In this document: positions 42,901 to 57,700 of the stretch, piece by piece
How positions within the stretch are numbered: position 1 is the stretch's first letter
Layout: every line of letters starts with the position of its first letter
Assembly (NCBI RefSeq): GCF_902459505.1
Contig: NC_047096.1
Span: forward strand, 3,472,001-3,536,000
Length of the DNA: 64,000 bases
Direction: 5' to 3'
Source of the DNA: Geotrypetes seraphini
Lineage: Eukaryota > Chordata > Amphibia > Gymnophiona > Dermophiidae
Notes under the pieces: model-generated
Databases searched by the model: none
What the model was told of the DNA's origin: nothing
The model's input: only the letters and a program-made list of their open reading frames with translations
Position numbers and translations under genes: made by a program

Positions 42901-45900
42901 GAGTTCTTGTAAGGACACAGTCTGCCAAACAAAGAAAGGATAACAATCGGCTGTGCCTCAGTGTCCCCACTCTAAAGACGGATTGAGACATCCGGGTTTG
43001 ATTTCCATTACTTTCAATGGAAGTAAAACTTGGATGTCTCAATCCGTCCTCCTTTTTCTGAAGCCAGTGGCGTAGGGAGGGTGAGAGGCGCCCCTCCCCC
43101 ATCCGCACTTCCACCCCTGCCCCCCTTCCCTTCCCCTCCCCGTACCTCTAGTTGAAGTTGTTGCTCAGGGCAGTCAACAACGTGCTCCTCACGACCCCGT
43201 CGGCTCTACCTCTAATGTCAACTTCCTATGCGCGGCACCCAGAAGCGCCATCAGTGGGAGAGCTGACGGGGTTGCGAACAGCACATTGTTGACCACTTCA
43301 ACTAGAGGTACTGGGAGGGGAAGGGAAGGGGGCCATGCACGTGGAGTGGAGGAATGGGAAGAGGCGTGGGGGGGGGGGCGGAGAGTTTCTGGTACCCCCA
43401 CCAACATGGCACCCCCCTCGCCCTCCCTTACTATACCACTCTCTGGAGCCATATGGTAACCCTACGACTCCTGCCATTTCCCCTGCGTTTCCAATACTGA
43501 ACTCTGATTCCCCCCCTCCCCTCAGAATGAAGACAAGACGCGTGTCACCTTGCTTTTCAGGAAGAGGGATCCCCGTTGCTTCTGCAGGGTTGCTCCTTTC
43601 TCCTCTTTCTTCAGGTACTTTCTCTTGGCTAAGTAGATTTTGCCTGGATCGAGTCCTGTCTGGGATGGAGAGAGGAGTCAGGCTCAAAGGATCATCCAAA
43701 ATCTAAACACTTTGTAGCCTGTCGTAATCAAGGCGGAATCATGCACCAAAAATAACAATACAGCTCTACATTATGATTTATGAGACAGCATTAGCTCTCA
43801 GAACATCGACATTACACTGAGCTCCTCTGGACCGCTTTCTGACGAGGCATGCAAATGTTAGATTGGTTAATATAGGAACACATTGATTCATTACCTTCCG
43901 AATGACCTTCTGGCAGAATATCTCTGAGTTGGCGAAGTAGACCGGGGAGCAGTAAGTGACTACCTTAATGCCTTCAATTTCTTGGGTCTGAAAGAAACAA
44001 CAGGGATAGGAGGAGGTTATCCTGGAGGAACTCAAGAGCAGGTCCCTAGCTGATATAAGGGGATCTCTCTTATTTGGGTAGATGGTTCAAGGACATCCCT
44101 GTGCTCTTCCCCGGAGCTCCTGGAACAACGTGGATGTATATATCCATCAGTGAGCACGTTCTGAGAGGGAACTTGGAGGAAATCAGTAACCCTTTATCAT
44201 CTAAATTGGCAACACCAAACTGTCCAAAGTTCTTTGCTGACAAAATCCAGAAAGGGTCCCCATAGATCATCTATCACATCTCATATTTGTTTCTCTGTAT
44301 CAAGTTGAGGATTGCTTTCAGTCAATAACAACATAACATAACATAAAAATGTATTTATATACTGCAGTACCTTAGGGGTTCTATGCGGTTTGCAAATGAC
44401 TTAGAAATTACTAAAACTGAATTGGAAAAATTGTTCTAAATTACAGCTTCTGGTGGAACTCAGTGTGTCATCTGTACAAAATGGAACGTTTACTTGCAAT
44501 ACAAAATGGTCATTTTAATAGATTTAAAGATGTGTGGAGACCAATAATAAATTATCATAATGATTAATGTTAATTTATTATTCTTCTTCCTTATATGATA
44601 ATTGAAAGAATGGGGGGATGGGGGATGGGTGGGTTATGATAATTTAATATATATGTGCATAATTTAATTGATTAATATACATAGGAATTATATTATTTAT
44701 GTATAGATATGAAATGGGGGTGGGATATAAATCTTTTAGGTATATATTGTTATGGAATTATCAAGTGATAATGTAATATGTTGTGTTCATATTTTAACGT
44801 ACACTTGATGTATATGTTAAAATGAATAAAGATTTGGAAAAAAAAATAAATTACTAAAATTTCTTAAATAAGTAGGTACTGGGTAGATGTTATAATTCCT
44901 AACATTTATTTGGGAGTTCAGCTCTGCTGCCACTGGAATGAATCCTTAGAAGGACCTGGAAAACCCAAGGCTGACTCCACAAGTCCCTGAAGATAGGTGT
45001 TGAGGGAGAAAAGTGAGATTTCAGGGGGCATCTGCAGGCACCTGACACATACCTTGCTGTAGACTTTGGGGTTTTTGTAAATATCTGTGGAAGCAATCTG
45101 TGCAAGGGATGATCCATTCCGGCTAAGGAACAGGAAAGGAAAAAGAGATCGGATCACTTGGTGAGTTAATGCACTGTGCTTTCTGAACGCTCAGGAGAAC
45201 CCTGCGGACACAAGTTAGAGGTTAAATCTCTCTCTAGTTTACGCTTTGTAATAGCTGATATCTTCTGGTGAAGGAAAAATCATTTCATGTAATTCCATCT
45301 CTAGCAGGGCCATAAAGCATCGTTTTGGTTGGAGGGGAATCTGGAGCCTCACCCCCAAGCTCTCTAGCTCCTGAGGCTGTGGTGGGCACAATCTTGCCCT
45401 TGTGGACCACTCCATTCTGCCTAGTGGCATAGCCATTGGGGGGGGGGGAGGCCCTTGGAAGCCTGGTTCCCCCCCCCCACACACACTTAGGGCTTAGGCA
45501 GCCTCCAGAACCGCAGCACCCCTTTAAGCAGCTGGAAGGGATGCCAAAGCACCACCAGCCAAAGAAATTCTGTTCCCCAGCCGTTCCTTTCCTTCTTGCG
45601 TGCTTTCTTAAAGCAGAAGTCGGAGGTGTGCCTCCAGTCCTCAATGTCAGGACTTCTCGTGCATGCTCAGTTTATGCAAGAACTGAGCATGCTCAGGGAG
45701 TCCTGGCATCAGCGGCTAGAAGTACAATGTCAACTTCTGCGTTACAGAAGCACATAAGGAGGGGAGTGATTCGAGAACTATATTTCTTTGACTGGCGGAG
45801 CCTCGACATCCCTGCCACGTGTGTGTGTGTTTGTGGGAGGGGGGAGGAATGTGTTGCCCCCCCAATCTCCCTCTGGTTGGAGGGCTGGCTACACCCCTTC

Positions 45901-48900
45901 TGCCTACGGTTGTAGTAATAATAACAGTTTATATACCGCAGTACCGTGAAGTTCTATGCGGTTTACAAAAGAATAAAAGAATGTACAAATTGATTAAACT
46001 TAAAAGAGATGAAAGAAATTGGTTAATAGGTCAAGAGAACTGTTATTGAGGAGAAAGAGATGTACGGGTCAGCTGTCTAGATACTTCAGGAACAGATATG
46101 TTTTAGGCGCTTCCTGAATTCCTCATATGTAGTGAGTGATAGGTACTGGGTAGTAATCCTGCACTCTTTCTAGGTGGACCACTCTCCAGAGATCAGCCTC
46201 AGACAGCTCCCCTGAGATCCTCTCGCAGACAGTGAAACCATCTCTAGCACTGCTTGGTGGCCAGTAGACGTAGAGCTCACTTACAATTGGGTATGGAAGA
46301 CCACCACCAGGATGGAGAATCCTACGCCAATAGCCAGTCCGTAGGGCAGTCCCAGAATGAAGGTAGACAAGAAACTCACCACCCAGACACACTGCAGGGA
46401 AGGATCAGAGAACAAAGTATCAGCTTCACCCAAGCCTAGTATCTGCTCGGACACTTTCATGACAGCCTGGGGATTAGGCAGAAAAGAGCAATTCCAGGGG
46501 AATCTAAGGAGTGGCGCAAAATCATCTAAAGGTGACTGGATTCTTACAATTAGGGACAGCTGCTCTTGGGTATCTTTCCTCTTAAGCATAGGGACCAATA
46601 TTTCAGAATGACTCCTCCCTGGACGCATGGAAGGAGCTTGCTCAATTTCGGGGGTACTCAGCACCCAGAGCTGCCTTCTTTGCTTCTATGTATTTTTGCC
46701 TTCTGTCGGATTAGGAGGATCAGGAAGGTGACCCCCATTCGATCAGCAATTAGATTAACAGTAATTACCATGCTGATTTACAAAGGCAGAGCAATAACGG
46801 AAGCTTTGAGATTGTGACACACTTCACAACCGCATGCCAAGGTGATGGGCACAGAGGCTGATGTGGCATTCAATTACACTCAGACGGTGCCAAAAACCAC
46901 AGTGGCCGCCTTTGCCCCCCTTTCTTTTCCAGCCTCTGTGAGCACTTATCCCAATAGATAACTGTGGTGAAGCAGCTGTGGGACTCCAGGAGGGAAGGAA
47001 CGTTATACTAGCGGGCAAAAATTCAGGAATCCAGTGCAGAGGTGTTTCCCAGTAACAAGTTTACATTGGCGCTGGAACCAGAGACAATGTCCAGGGGATA
47101 GGACTGGAGTGTCCACAGTCAGCACTCACACAGTCCAGCTTGTTTTTCCTCCACAGATAGAAGGGGTCCGAGAGCTGCTTCAGTGAATTTTTCAGGTTCA
47201 CAGCAATCAGGGCCCCCAGGACAGACTGTAAGAAATACAAAAGCAAAACAATTGGATTTGATACAGCACAGCTCGCGGTCTCTATACATGAATATGGCAC
47301 AATGCTACAGCTGTGTTTGTTTCTGATGAAGCTCCAGTGACATGCTTTCAGAGATATATGAGGATATACAGATGTTCAGGCAGTCCCCGAGTTACAGACA
47401 CCCAACTTAAGTACGACTCATACTTAAGAACGCGGTTGCGGCTTCATTTGATTTCACCGAGCAGTATTTCCAGTGGCATAGACTCCTACACCTCTCCTGT
47501 AGCAGATTCAGGAACAGTGTGTGGTTGTGCATGCTGTACCTTTGAGGGAACACTGGTAGGGACAGTTGGCCCTTTTGGCAGAGGGAAGCAGCAAGAATCT
47601 TAAAATCTACAAGTTCTGAGTTACATACAAATCCGACTTAAGAACAGCTTTAAAAAGGTAACTCGTTCCTAACCCGGGGATTGCCTGTACATCTGAGCGA
47701 TTAACAGCTTTATTTATATCCCGCTGTACCTTTCAGTTCAAGATGGTTTACAACAAGAGAGGCTACAGGAATGCAGCGGTTACATCATGAAACAAACAGG
47801 TGTGTAACATAATTATATATATCAGAAGACAGAAGCGTGCAAGTAGACGTAGAAATAGCTATAGCAGCTTCTGTAATAAATAAATATTGAAAGATACAGA
47901 TGTATCAGGGGAAATGTTGTCTTGTGGTATCTGCTCAGGACAGAACACATCCCAAGCTTCACCAGCTCCTTTCACTGGACACATCAGATCAGTGTACAGT
48001 ATAACCTGCTGATTTTATCAGTAAACTGAGGGGGATAGAAACTGGCAGTAACAGAGCCTAGTGCATCAGTGCAGAAAGCCCCTCTTTCTCATTCATTCAC
48101 CCAGAAGAAAATGTCTCTTACAGAGAATGACACCTCCCCCTCAATTGCCCCTGCCCCCAATTAAACTCAACAATCATGATGATCATAGAAACCAAATTAA
48201 AGTATATGTTGAAGGTTCTTTGGGTTTGTGGCTTTCAGAATTGATGGTTTTCTTTGGACTGGAGCTGCTTTTTGCTGCCCTAGGTGACCGCCTAGTGGTA
48301 GGCCCTGCCCTGACCTCACTCCACAGCTTCAGACTTAGGCCTAGATTCACTAAACGCACCGGTCTGAATCGTTGTTGGGTGACCGATTCACTCCAGAGTC
48401 CTCAAGCAAATTAAATGATCGGACGCACGTCCCACCGCGATCCCATGGATTGCTGCAGAGCGATCACGACGCATGCGCACACCATCCTGGTTGGTTGTAG
48501 ATGCGATCCGCACAAGCGAGGTCAAAACAAAGGGGGAGGGGTGGCTGCAGTTTACTTGAGTGGACATTTCAATTTAATGGAACAGAACACGCTTTTAACC
48601 CGCGGGTTAAAACCACGGGCTCGCACTGCACTGCGCTTTTTGCAGAATATATGGGGAGTAATGTACAGTTTTATTTTGAGGGTTGTTTTGTAACCTCGAT
48701 ACGGGGATTTCAGGGCGGCAGTGACTGGTCCTCAGTAGTCGCTTCTTTTTGGATCGGCAAACCCAATCGGTGTTTCTTGTTCTGTTTAGTGAATCGATGG
48801 CTTCCTACTTAGCATGCCATATCTCCTCATTTGCATGGGCGGATCGGATCGGGCACAAGGTTAGTGAATCGGGTCGGGGGACGATCGGTGTGTTGAGTGA

Positions 48901-51646
48901 ATCTAGCCCTTAAAAAAGGATGCTTGACTTTGAACTAGTAAGTAGGGGGCAAATTCCCAAACTCCCTGCCTTGCTGCAAAATTCAGGGCCTACTGTCGCT
49001 ATACTCGTATTTCAGGGGGAGTCATTTCTTTTTAATCTGTGTACGTAGGAACCTCCTCCTTTGTGTCGACCTGATTTGGGTTACTTTCCGCCCCTCTTTC
49101 CTGTTTTGGTTTATGCCTTAATTATATATCCCCCAATTTTTATACTTCTTTTTAAATGTAATGTACACCACTTTGACAATTTTTAAGCGGTATTTCAAAT
49201 CTGAATAAACTTGGACCCAGATACAGGGAAATGGATTTTGAACATTGCTCTTTAAAATAAGGCACCACGTGAAAATTTCATTTTTTCTCCTGCAGTGTTT
49301 TACTTCTTACCTTTGGCAAGGGGCTGAGGTAGGTCCCCAGTGCCAGCATCGTGACCATCACCACCATCATCACAAAGAAACTGGCGATCTGAAAGGCATC
49401 AATTTGTAATTAAGGCTCTTTGGGGCTGCACCAGAGAACAGCAGAACGATTAGTGCTACACAAGTACTGTACAGGCACCCTACCTCCCAAGACAAGAGCG
49501 CTGTAGTTTTGACTTTTGAAATAGTAACGTTTTGGCTTCCTCCTTTATTGTGGGCCTGGCCGTAACTGTGTATAACATCCCTTAATTTTTCTTGCGATCC
49601 TTACAAATGAACCTCTTGGTCACAGGTGTCAAACTCAAGGCCCACTGGGCAAATCCGGCCCGCCTGGTCGTTTTATGTGGCCCGCAGTCCGATGCCCCAG
49701 TGTTACCTTGTGGCCGGCTCCCTCCTCCTCACAGCTGTAGTGTGCACGGAGCCGTGTGCAGCGGCTCCTCGCGCGTCACACACCTCATCCAGAAGAATTC
49801 CCTCTGACGTTGCGACGTGAGAGAGAAGGCTTCCGGTTCAGGTGCAGGACGCAGCTCCGTGCACACTATGGCTATGAGGAAGAGGGATCCGGATACAAGA
49901 TAACACCGGGGGCATGCTTTAATTATATTTTACCATTTGGTCAGACAATGTTTGCCACGCTATCTTTTACCATACTATGTCTGAGAGTGTGGCACAGTGG
50001 TTAGAGCTGCAGGCTTGGCACCCTGAGGTTGTGGGTTTGAAGCTACACTCCTCCTTGCGACTCTGGACAGGTCACCTGATTCCCCATTTCCTCAGGTACA
50101 TTAGATAGATTGTGAGCCCACTGGGACAGACAGAGGAAAATGCTTGAGTACCTGATTAAATTCATGTAAACTATTCTGAGCTCCCCTGGGAGAACAGTAT
50201 AAATAAGTAATTGTACAAAGCTTTACAAATAAATAACAGTATTACAAGTGGGGCGTAGAGGCTTGGATACCAAGAAATTAAGTGATGACAACTGATGGGA
50301 CTCTGCAGCATGAGGTCTGATTCCGAGCCTTGTACCACTTTATCAACATGGGTGTGGCTCAGCCTTAGCCAATCAGAAGGCAGCCTGGGCTACTGCTGGC
50401 CTTTAAAAGTGCAGGGGTGGCAGAGGATTGTTTTCGCAGTTCTCTAACAGGTGCTAAGTCACCTGCCTACTTGGTGTTCCTTAGAGAGCCTTCCTTATAG
50501 GACTGGAATGAATCATGTTTAGACTACTGCAATTCGCTTCTCTCAGGCCTTCTGCTTTGGAATGTTGCTACAATTTGAGTTTCTGCCAGATATTTGTGAC
50601 CTGGATTAGCCACTGTGAAAATGAGATATTTAGCTGGATGGACCATTGGTTTGACCAGTAAGGCTATTCTTATGCTCTGTGGATAGTGTCCTGAATGTGT
50701 TTGGTGGGATCCAGGCCTAAACCAGTTTGTCCAAGATGGATAAAGGGCATGGGATGGGGCCTCTGATTCTTCCACTTGTACTCCACCTGACCCTACTTCT
50801 CACCAGCTGCTAAACATTAGCCACTGCTCACCTGAGATTTTCCTCCTGCTCCATCTACGGCCAGAGTGACAGATAAAGCACAACAGATGACATGAATGTA
50901 GAAGAAGGAGCCAAAGAAATTACTGCAGCCCAGAGCCAACATTTCCTGTAAGAGACATCAGAAGAGCTTCGGTGAGTAGAGCCACAGACACGACCCTGAA
51001 CTGCTTGAGTACCCGAATAAATTCATGTAAACCGTTCTGAGCTCACCTGGGAGAATGGTATAGAAAACTGAATAAATAAACTAAGGGGGGTCAATATTTC
51101 AAGTCATTTAACCAGCCTGAAATGGCTCCTGGCTGGTTACAATACAACACAATCAATCAATTTCTAGACCGCATAACCAAATAGTTCTATGCGGTTCACA
51201 AAAGAGTGACAAGGATACAGAAATAATCTGAATGAAGAGATCAAATTGCCTATGAATTTGGTAACGAGGTGGGTCTTCAATTGCCTTCTAAACTGAAGGT
51301 GAGTGAGACAAATGCCTGAAATCGCTATCGTGCTGACTAGTAATGGCACTCGTGGACTCTAGGGGGCGCTATGGAATGGATAATGAATAAGATGTGTTTG
51401 TGGAGTATTTTGTGGAGTTTTTCTACAAAAATGCCTGCTTTTCGTATGGTTCTGGGTAACTAGTTAGATACAAGTATATGTGGTAGTTAAGGCCACGCCC
51501 AATAGAAGCGTACAAAAAGTTGGTGAATAAAAATCTGAATATGGATGTTGCCGAGGCCAGAAAAACACACTACAGATTAATATTAAGGAAAAGCATAATA
51601 ATCTCCTTATGTACTTTGCTATTAAGCCAGACCACAGAGGAAATCA

Positions 51647-51720
<74 letters not shown>

Positions 51721-54700
51721 CATGGAGGTATGAAACGGCCTTCATGTTTCTTTCTCTCTCTCTCTCTCTCTGAGCCTTTGTTCAGCTTCTCTCATGGTCT
51801 AATTGATACCAGATGGGCTTGGGCTGGATAGCTTGATTTTACATTCCAATACTGGACATTTAAGAAAAGCTTTCTTGCATTAAATATGAATGAAATATAT
51901 TGTGTGGATCTGTGGATGAAAGGGGCCCCGAATGATGGATGTATGAAAGATATGTGAAAGAATGGTGTGTATTTAATTTCTAATATTTTATATATTTTAA
52001 AACCTGAAGGAACTCTAAGGAGAAATCTTTAGGAAACATCTGGAAATGGTTAGGTTAAAGCTAGGAATACTGTTACCATAGAAACCCTCTAGAGGCCTAC
52101 CAGCATAGGGAGGGGTCTGGGGGTTTCTGAGTTTGTGTGTCAGTGAAATTTGAAATTGTCAATTTTTGCAAATAACAAAGCAGAAGGGGGAATATCCTCC
52201 CTCCTTTTTTTCTGTGCTGATAGGGACAAGAATTTTTCAACACTTTGAAATGCAGGCTTTCTGAAACAGATAAGTAGGTTTAGATTTAAAGTTTTGGCTA
52301 TGTTACAAAATGTTTATGTATATTCAGAAATGAATGTAAACAAAAAATATGATTTCTGAAACTTTTATTCCATGTTAAAAGGAAGTTCTTTGTCCAAATT
52401 TAAGGACAGCCTCTGTGCCTAGAACTCTTTGGGGTATGGCAGTATACAAAAATAAAGTTATTATTATTATTATTATTAATAATGGATTGGTTGACAAGTA
52501 ATGATGTCATGCAGGACAAAAGGTACATATTGGGGAGCAACAAATTCTCAGATTGAGATCTTTGTCAGAAAGGCCAGCATTTTGGCGTCTCTAAAGATTT
52601 CCCAGATGACGCAAAATTAACCTTTTGAGGTCCATTATGACAATTAATAAACGAAATAACTATTTTAATAAAATTTGCGTCATGTGTTATTTTCCATGTA
52701 CTTTTTGCACACCTAGAGCAAAAGCTAGCAGCTTAATTGGCAACTGCTGTTTAAAGCGTGCGCTTGTGTACCCATGCTCAGTGCATAGTGGTGTAGTGAG
52801 GGCGGGAGGCACCATGTGTTTCCCCCATTCTTCCCTGCTGCTCGAGCTCCCCGCCTCTGCGTTCCTCTTGAAATGTTTGCAGACATGGGCAGCATCCTAC
52901 TCATGCCAGCCTTGGCTCCATTCTGATGTTACTTCCTAGTTCCACGGGACCAGGAAATGACATCAGAAAAGAACGAGGCTGGTGCAATCAGGAGGTGGAA
53001 GATGCTGTTCTTGCCGGTGAATGTTTCAAGAAGTACGCAATGGGGTAAAGAGGAGGGGGTACCAGAGCCCCTGCCAAGATGGTGCCCTGGGAGACCTGCA
53101 CCCCCCTTTCCTATGTCACTTATTTGGGGCCAACCAGTCATATGAAGTGGCACTTAACCAGTTAGTTCAGTTAGCACCCAATGCAAAATTGGCTATTTTG
53201 GAGGTGATCTGGGGGCGGAGTCAGGATATGGCCGGCTAAGTGCTGATATCCATCACTTAATTTAGGATTACCAGATGTCCGGATTTTGAAAACCTGGCAC
53301 TTTGTCCGGGTTTTGGATGGCCCATGCTTTGCCAGAGCTTGGGGGCCACATCTCTTTGCGCACGCGCGCACGTGTGTGATGTCATCTTGTCACATCTGCG
53401 CAGGCTCGGAGGCCTTCCAGACACAGCCCCGAGCTCCATGAAGAAGAGGAGATCAGGTTTTGCAGGGGCGGGGCTGGGAACAGAATGGGGAAAGGCCACA
53501 TGTCCTCTTTTTTTGCCATAAAAATACGTAACCCTAACTTAACTGACCAAGGCAACCACATAAATAGGACCACGTAGAAGTCAGTCCTATCTCTATGCAG
53601 TGTGCCATCGCACTTAACCATCTAGATTTTTGCCAGCTCAGTAAATACAGATATTCAATGCCAGAGCCCAGACACGACCCAGCAAGGCATTTCCAGGGAT
53701 ATCACCGGCTGAATATTGGGCCTCAGGTGTCCACAGCAGCTCCCAGAGATTTATCTCTATTTTTTTTTTACTAACGTGCAGGTCAGTGGTTAGAACAGGG
53801 GCTGGGTCTGTGGCCCCTGTACATGTTTTACCTGGTTGGCATCCACATTGTAACCATGTTTGGCCCCCAGAGTTCTGCCCATGGCGAGGTTGATCACGTA
53901 GCCGACTATAGCCAGGGAAAAGGCGGTGCCCACCATGTATGACCACTTGTTCACCTCTGGAATAGTGGGAGCAGGAAAGCTGTAACCAAAAGACAGACAT
54001 GAGGATGAAGAGCAAAGGTGGGCCCTGGGTTGAGATCAATCCTAGTATCCAGAGAACACCACAAAGTCAGGGACTGAAAGCTCATCTTCCCCAGAGGTGA
54101 AAGAAAGCAACAAGTGATTTCTCTGCTAGCTCTCGGCACCATCGTGATGGTCCTCATTTGTACATATTAACAATGAAGAAGTATCTGTGTATGAGAGCAG
54201 CTTTCTAGCACATCTAACTCCATCCCCTAACTGGTCAACAGAACACGGGTGAGGAGTCTAACCCTCATTTTTAGGATGTGACCTTTTACAGACAGTGGAC
54301 CTGATTTTCAGCACTATATAGCCAGGAAGAGAGAAGAGGCTCCAACCTGGCTAAGTGGCATTAACTGAGTTTGACCTGGATTTTTAGAGCGGACAACCAG
54401 ATAGTTCCACTGAAAATCACTGGAGTTAACTGAACTCCTGGATAAATATTTTATTTTCTAATTATTTGAATTTAGCTCACACCTTTTTCAGTATCAGCAA
54501 AAGATGAGTTAATTCAGGTACACTAGGCATTTCTCTGTCCCTGGAGGTCCTTTTAGTAAGCTCCATGTCATGGCGCCCTCTCTTTGGAACATCCTGCCCC
54601 GGAATATAAAACAACAATCCTCTCTCCCTATATTTAAGACCAAACTCAAAGTGTTTCTCGTCAATGATGCCTACGACACCTAATCTAGGATCTCGTTTGC

Positions 54701-57700
54701 TTTCCCTGGAATAACTCTCTCTCCAGGCTTTTAACCTTTTTTTTTCTCAATGTATTTTTTTTGCAACTTCATGTATTTACCTTCCCCGTGATGTTAGTCT
54801 TAAGTTATGTCATCCCCTCTTCACTAAATTTGGTGATGGGTTTTTCTTTTCCCCCCTTTTTTTAACATTTGCATTAAAATATATTTTATTAAGAATATAA
54901 GAACATAAGATTTGCTGCTGCTGGGCCAGACCAGTGTCCGCTCATGCGGCGGCTCTTAGGTCAAAGACCAGTGTCCTATTTGAGTCTAGCCTTACCTGCG
55001 TATGTTCTGTTCCAGTAGGAACTTATCCAACCTTGTCTTGAATCCCTGAAGGGTGCTTTCTCCTATAACAGCCTCCGGAAGAGCGTTCCAGGTTTCTACC
55101 CCTCTCTGGGTGAAGAAGAACTTCCTTACGTTTGTACGGAATATTTTCCCTTCTAACTTTAGCGAGTGCCCTCTTGTTCTCTTCACTTTGGAGAGGATAA
55201 ACAGTCTCTCTTTCTCTACTATGTCAATTCCCTTCAATATCTTGAGTGTTTCGATCATGTCCCCTCTCAGTCTTCTCTTTTAATTGTAAACCGCCTACAT
55301 ATTATTTTGTGATAGATGGTATATCAAGATATTAATAAACTTGGAAACATGGAGTACTAAAGGGTGCTTAACACAGTGAACGTAGCCGAACGCGGGATGG
55401 GCTGAAGCCTTCCACATTGGTACTGGCATTGGTACTAACCGTGCAGTAATCATTTTTTGGATGGGATTTGTTGGGATGAAGAGTGGGCATTCCTGGGCTA
55501 ACCAGTTAGCACATCTACGTTACCACATGGTAACTGGTCAGTGCATGGTTAATACAGGAGCCCTTCTTGCCTGTGGTAAGTTTTTAAAATAGCCTTGTGC
55601 GGAGGGTACAATTGGTGCACAGCCATTAATGAAAATAATATAAAAGAGGCTTTTTTACAGCTCCAATAAAAATAGCCCTAGGGCCAGATTCTCAATGGGA
55701 CGTGGTAGGCGTCCTACTGCTACCTAACTTATGAGTCCTGCAGCCCTAAAAGACTACTTAAAAGGAAATTAAGAGAGGAAATGCACCTTTGCCATCCGCA
55801 GCGGTGTTGGACCATGGTAGGTGTGGCCAATGCTGGAAGTGGCCTTAGGCATCGGAACATGCCTCCTTAACTGTGATTCAGAGAATGACACAGGGACAAA
55901 TTTTTCCCCCATCCCGTCCCTGTGAGTTTTGTTGCTCTCCTTGTTCCTGCCCCATTCCTGCAAGCTCTGCCTTAACCGCACAAGTCTCAAACACTTATGA
56001 TTTTAAAGTGTTTGAGGCTTGCGCAGATGAGGACGGAGCTTGCAGGAATGGGGCAGGGACAGGATGGGAAAATGAGTTCCCGCGGAGACGGGGAAAAATT
56101 TGTTCCTGTGGAATTCTCTACTCCAATTCACATGACAGATAGGCGGCAGAAATGTAAAACCCTGGCCTACATTTCTGGCACCTATTTTGCCATCAGCTGC
56201 GATTTTCTTACCGGCACCATCACGTGATTGGCATGCGACTGGCGCTGTTTCCAGAGGCGCCGGTCGATGAAGGCAACGGTAAGAAAATCATCCCCTTAGT
56301 GTTGGAAAAGACAAGTCCAAGATCACCAGGATCACAGTGAGATTTGAACCCGGGTTTCCTGGTTGCCTGCCCTATGCTCAAACCACTAGGAGGCTCCTCC
56401 TTTCCTCGGCTCGGAGAAAGCACTGTATATCCAAGCCTAATCTAATTTAATCTAATCTTTTCTCTTGTATACTGCCTCTTCCCACACTAAAGTTAGGCCT
56501 TGATGCAGTTCACAGTAGACTTACAAGTGTACAATGAATAGGGCTATCAGATGTCCGGATTCCCTGAATCCCTAGTTATGCCCATCCCTGCCCTAATCCC
56601 ACCCCCAAGCCCACCCTAGCCCTGCCCCCCACTGCCTGCTTTTGTCGGGCAGGGAGGAAGTCCACACAGCCGTGTTCTGTATCAGCTGCAACTGCTTCAG
56701 GTTTCCTGAGCTAAACTGAATTGCAGTAATCTAATTGTGCCAAAATGACTGAACAAGAATAGCAAAATGATGATGCAATAAAGCACTGGCCCAGGTTTAA
56801 AGAAAGCCTGACCTCTGCAGTCTGAATACTGCCCCTCCCCCCACTGCCTATAACAATGCATCATCCCCTTACTCCAGAGACTACTTACCCCAAGGGGATA
56901 TGGCCTACAACGTCCATATGGTACTTGTCAGGCATGTGCAGACCCCCGGAAATAGCTGTAGCAACAATGACCTGGAAGCAGAAAGCCCAAAGTTGTATAA
57001 GTTTAAGGAGTAGATTAAAAGCCTTAACCGTGACAAGTTTGGCTGACCTTTAAAGGTGGAGGGCATCATGACTCACTACAGTGACAGAGAATTGTGACTT
57101 AATATAGTTGATGGGTATTGTGACTCACTACAGGTGGTAGACTTTGTAACTAAGTTTCCAAGTTTATTTAAAATTTGTTATTCCGCTTATCATATTTCTA
57201 AGTGGAGTACATAAATATAAAATGGCTCTTAACATTTGCATCTCCTCTTCCTATAGGCTAAGGCTCTTTACACCTGCATTGTGAGGTCATAGAGCTTTAT
57301 GGTTATAGAAACATAGAAACATGATGATAGATAAAGGCCAAATGACCCATCCAGTCTGCCCACCCAAAGTATCCACTATCTCCTCATCTCCCCATTGGCT
57401 AAGGCTCTTAACATTTGCATCTCCTCTCCCTATTGGCTAAGGCTCTTCACACCTGCATTGTGAGGTCATAGAGCTTTATGGCTATAGAAACATGATGACA
57501 GATAAAGGCCAAATGGTCCATCCGCAGCATCCACTATCTCCTCCTCTCTCTAAGAGATCCCACGTGCCTATCCCAGGTTCATAAATCAAAGGCATCTTTG
57601 AATAAGAAAGACTTCAACTTTGATTTAAAGCGGTCTAGTAGAGGTTCTTCTCTAATATTGATTGGGATAGAGGTGCTGGACATGGTGACTCACTAGGCAA

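Noticed and set aside
56320-56400. Possible tRNA gene on the minus strand
   Set aside because: B-box-like sequence is present, but acceptor and anticodon stems do not form. It is a SINE head.
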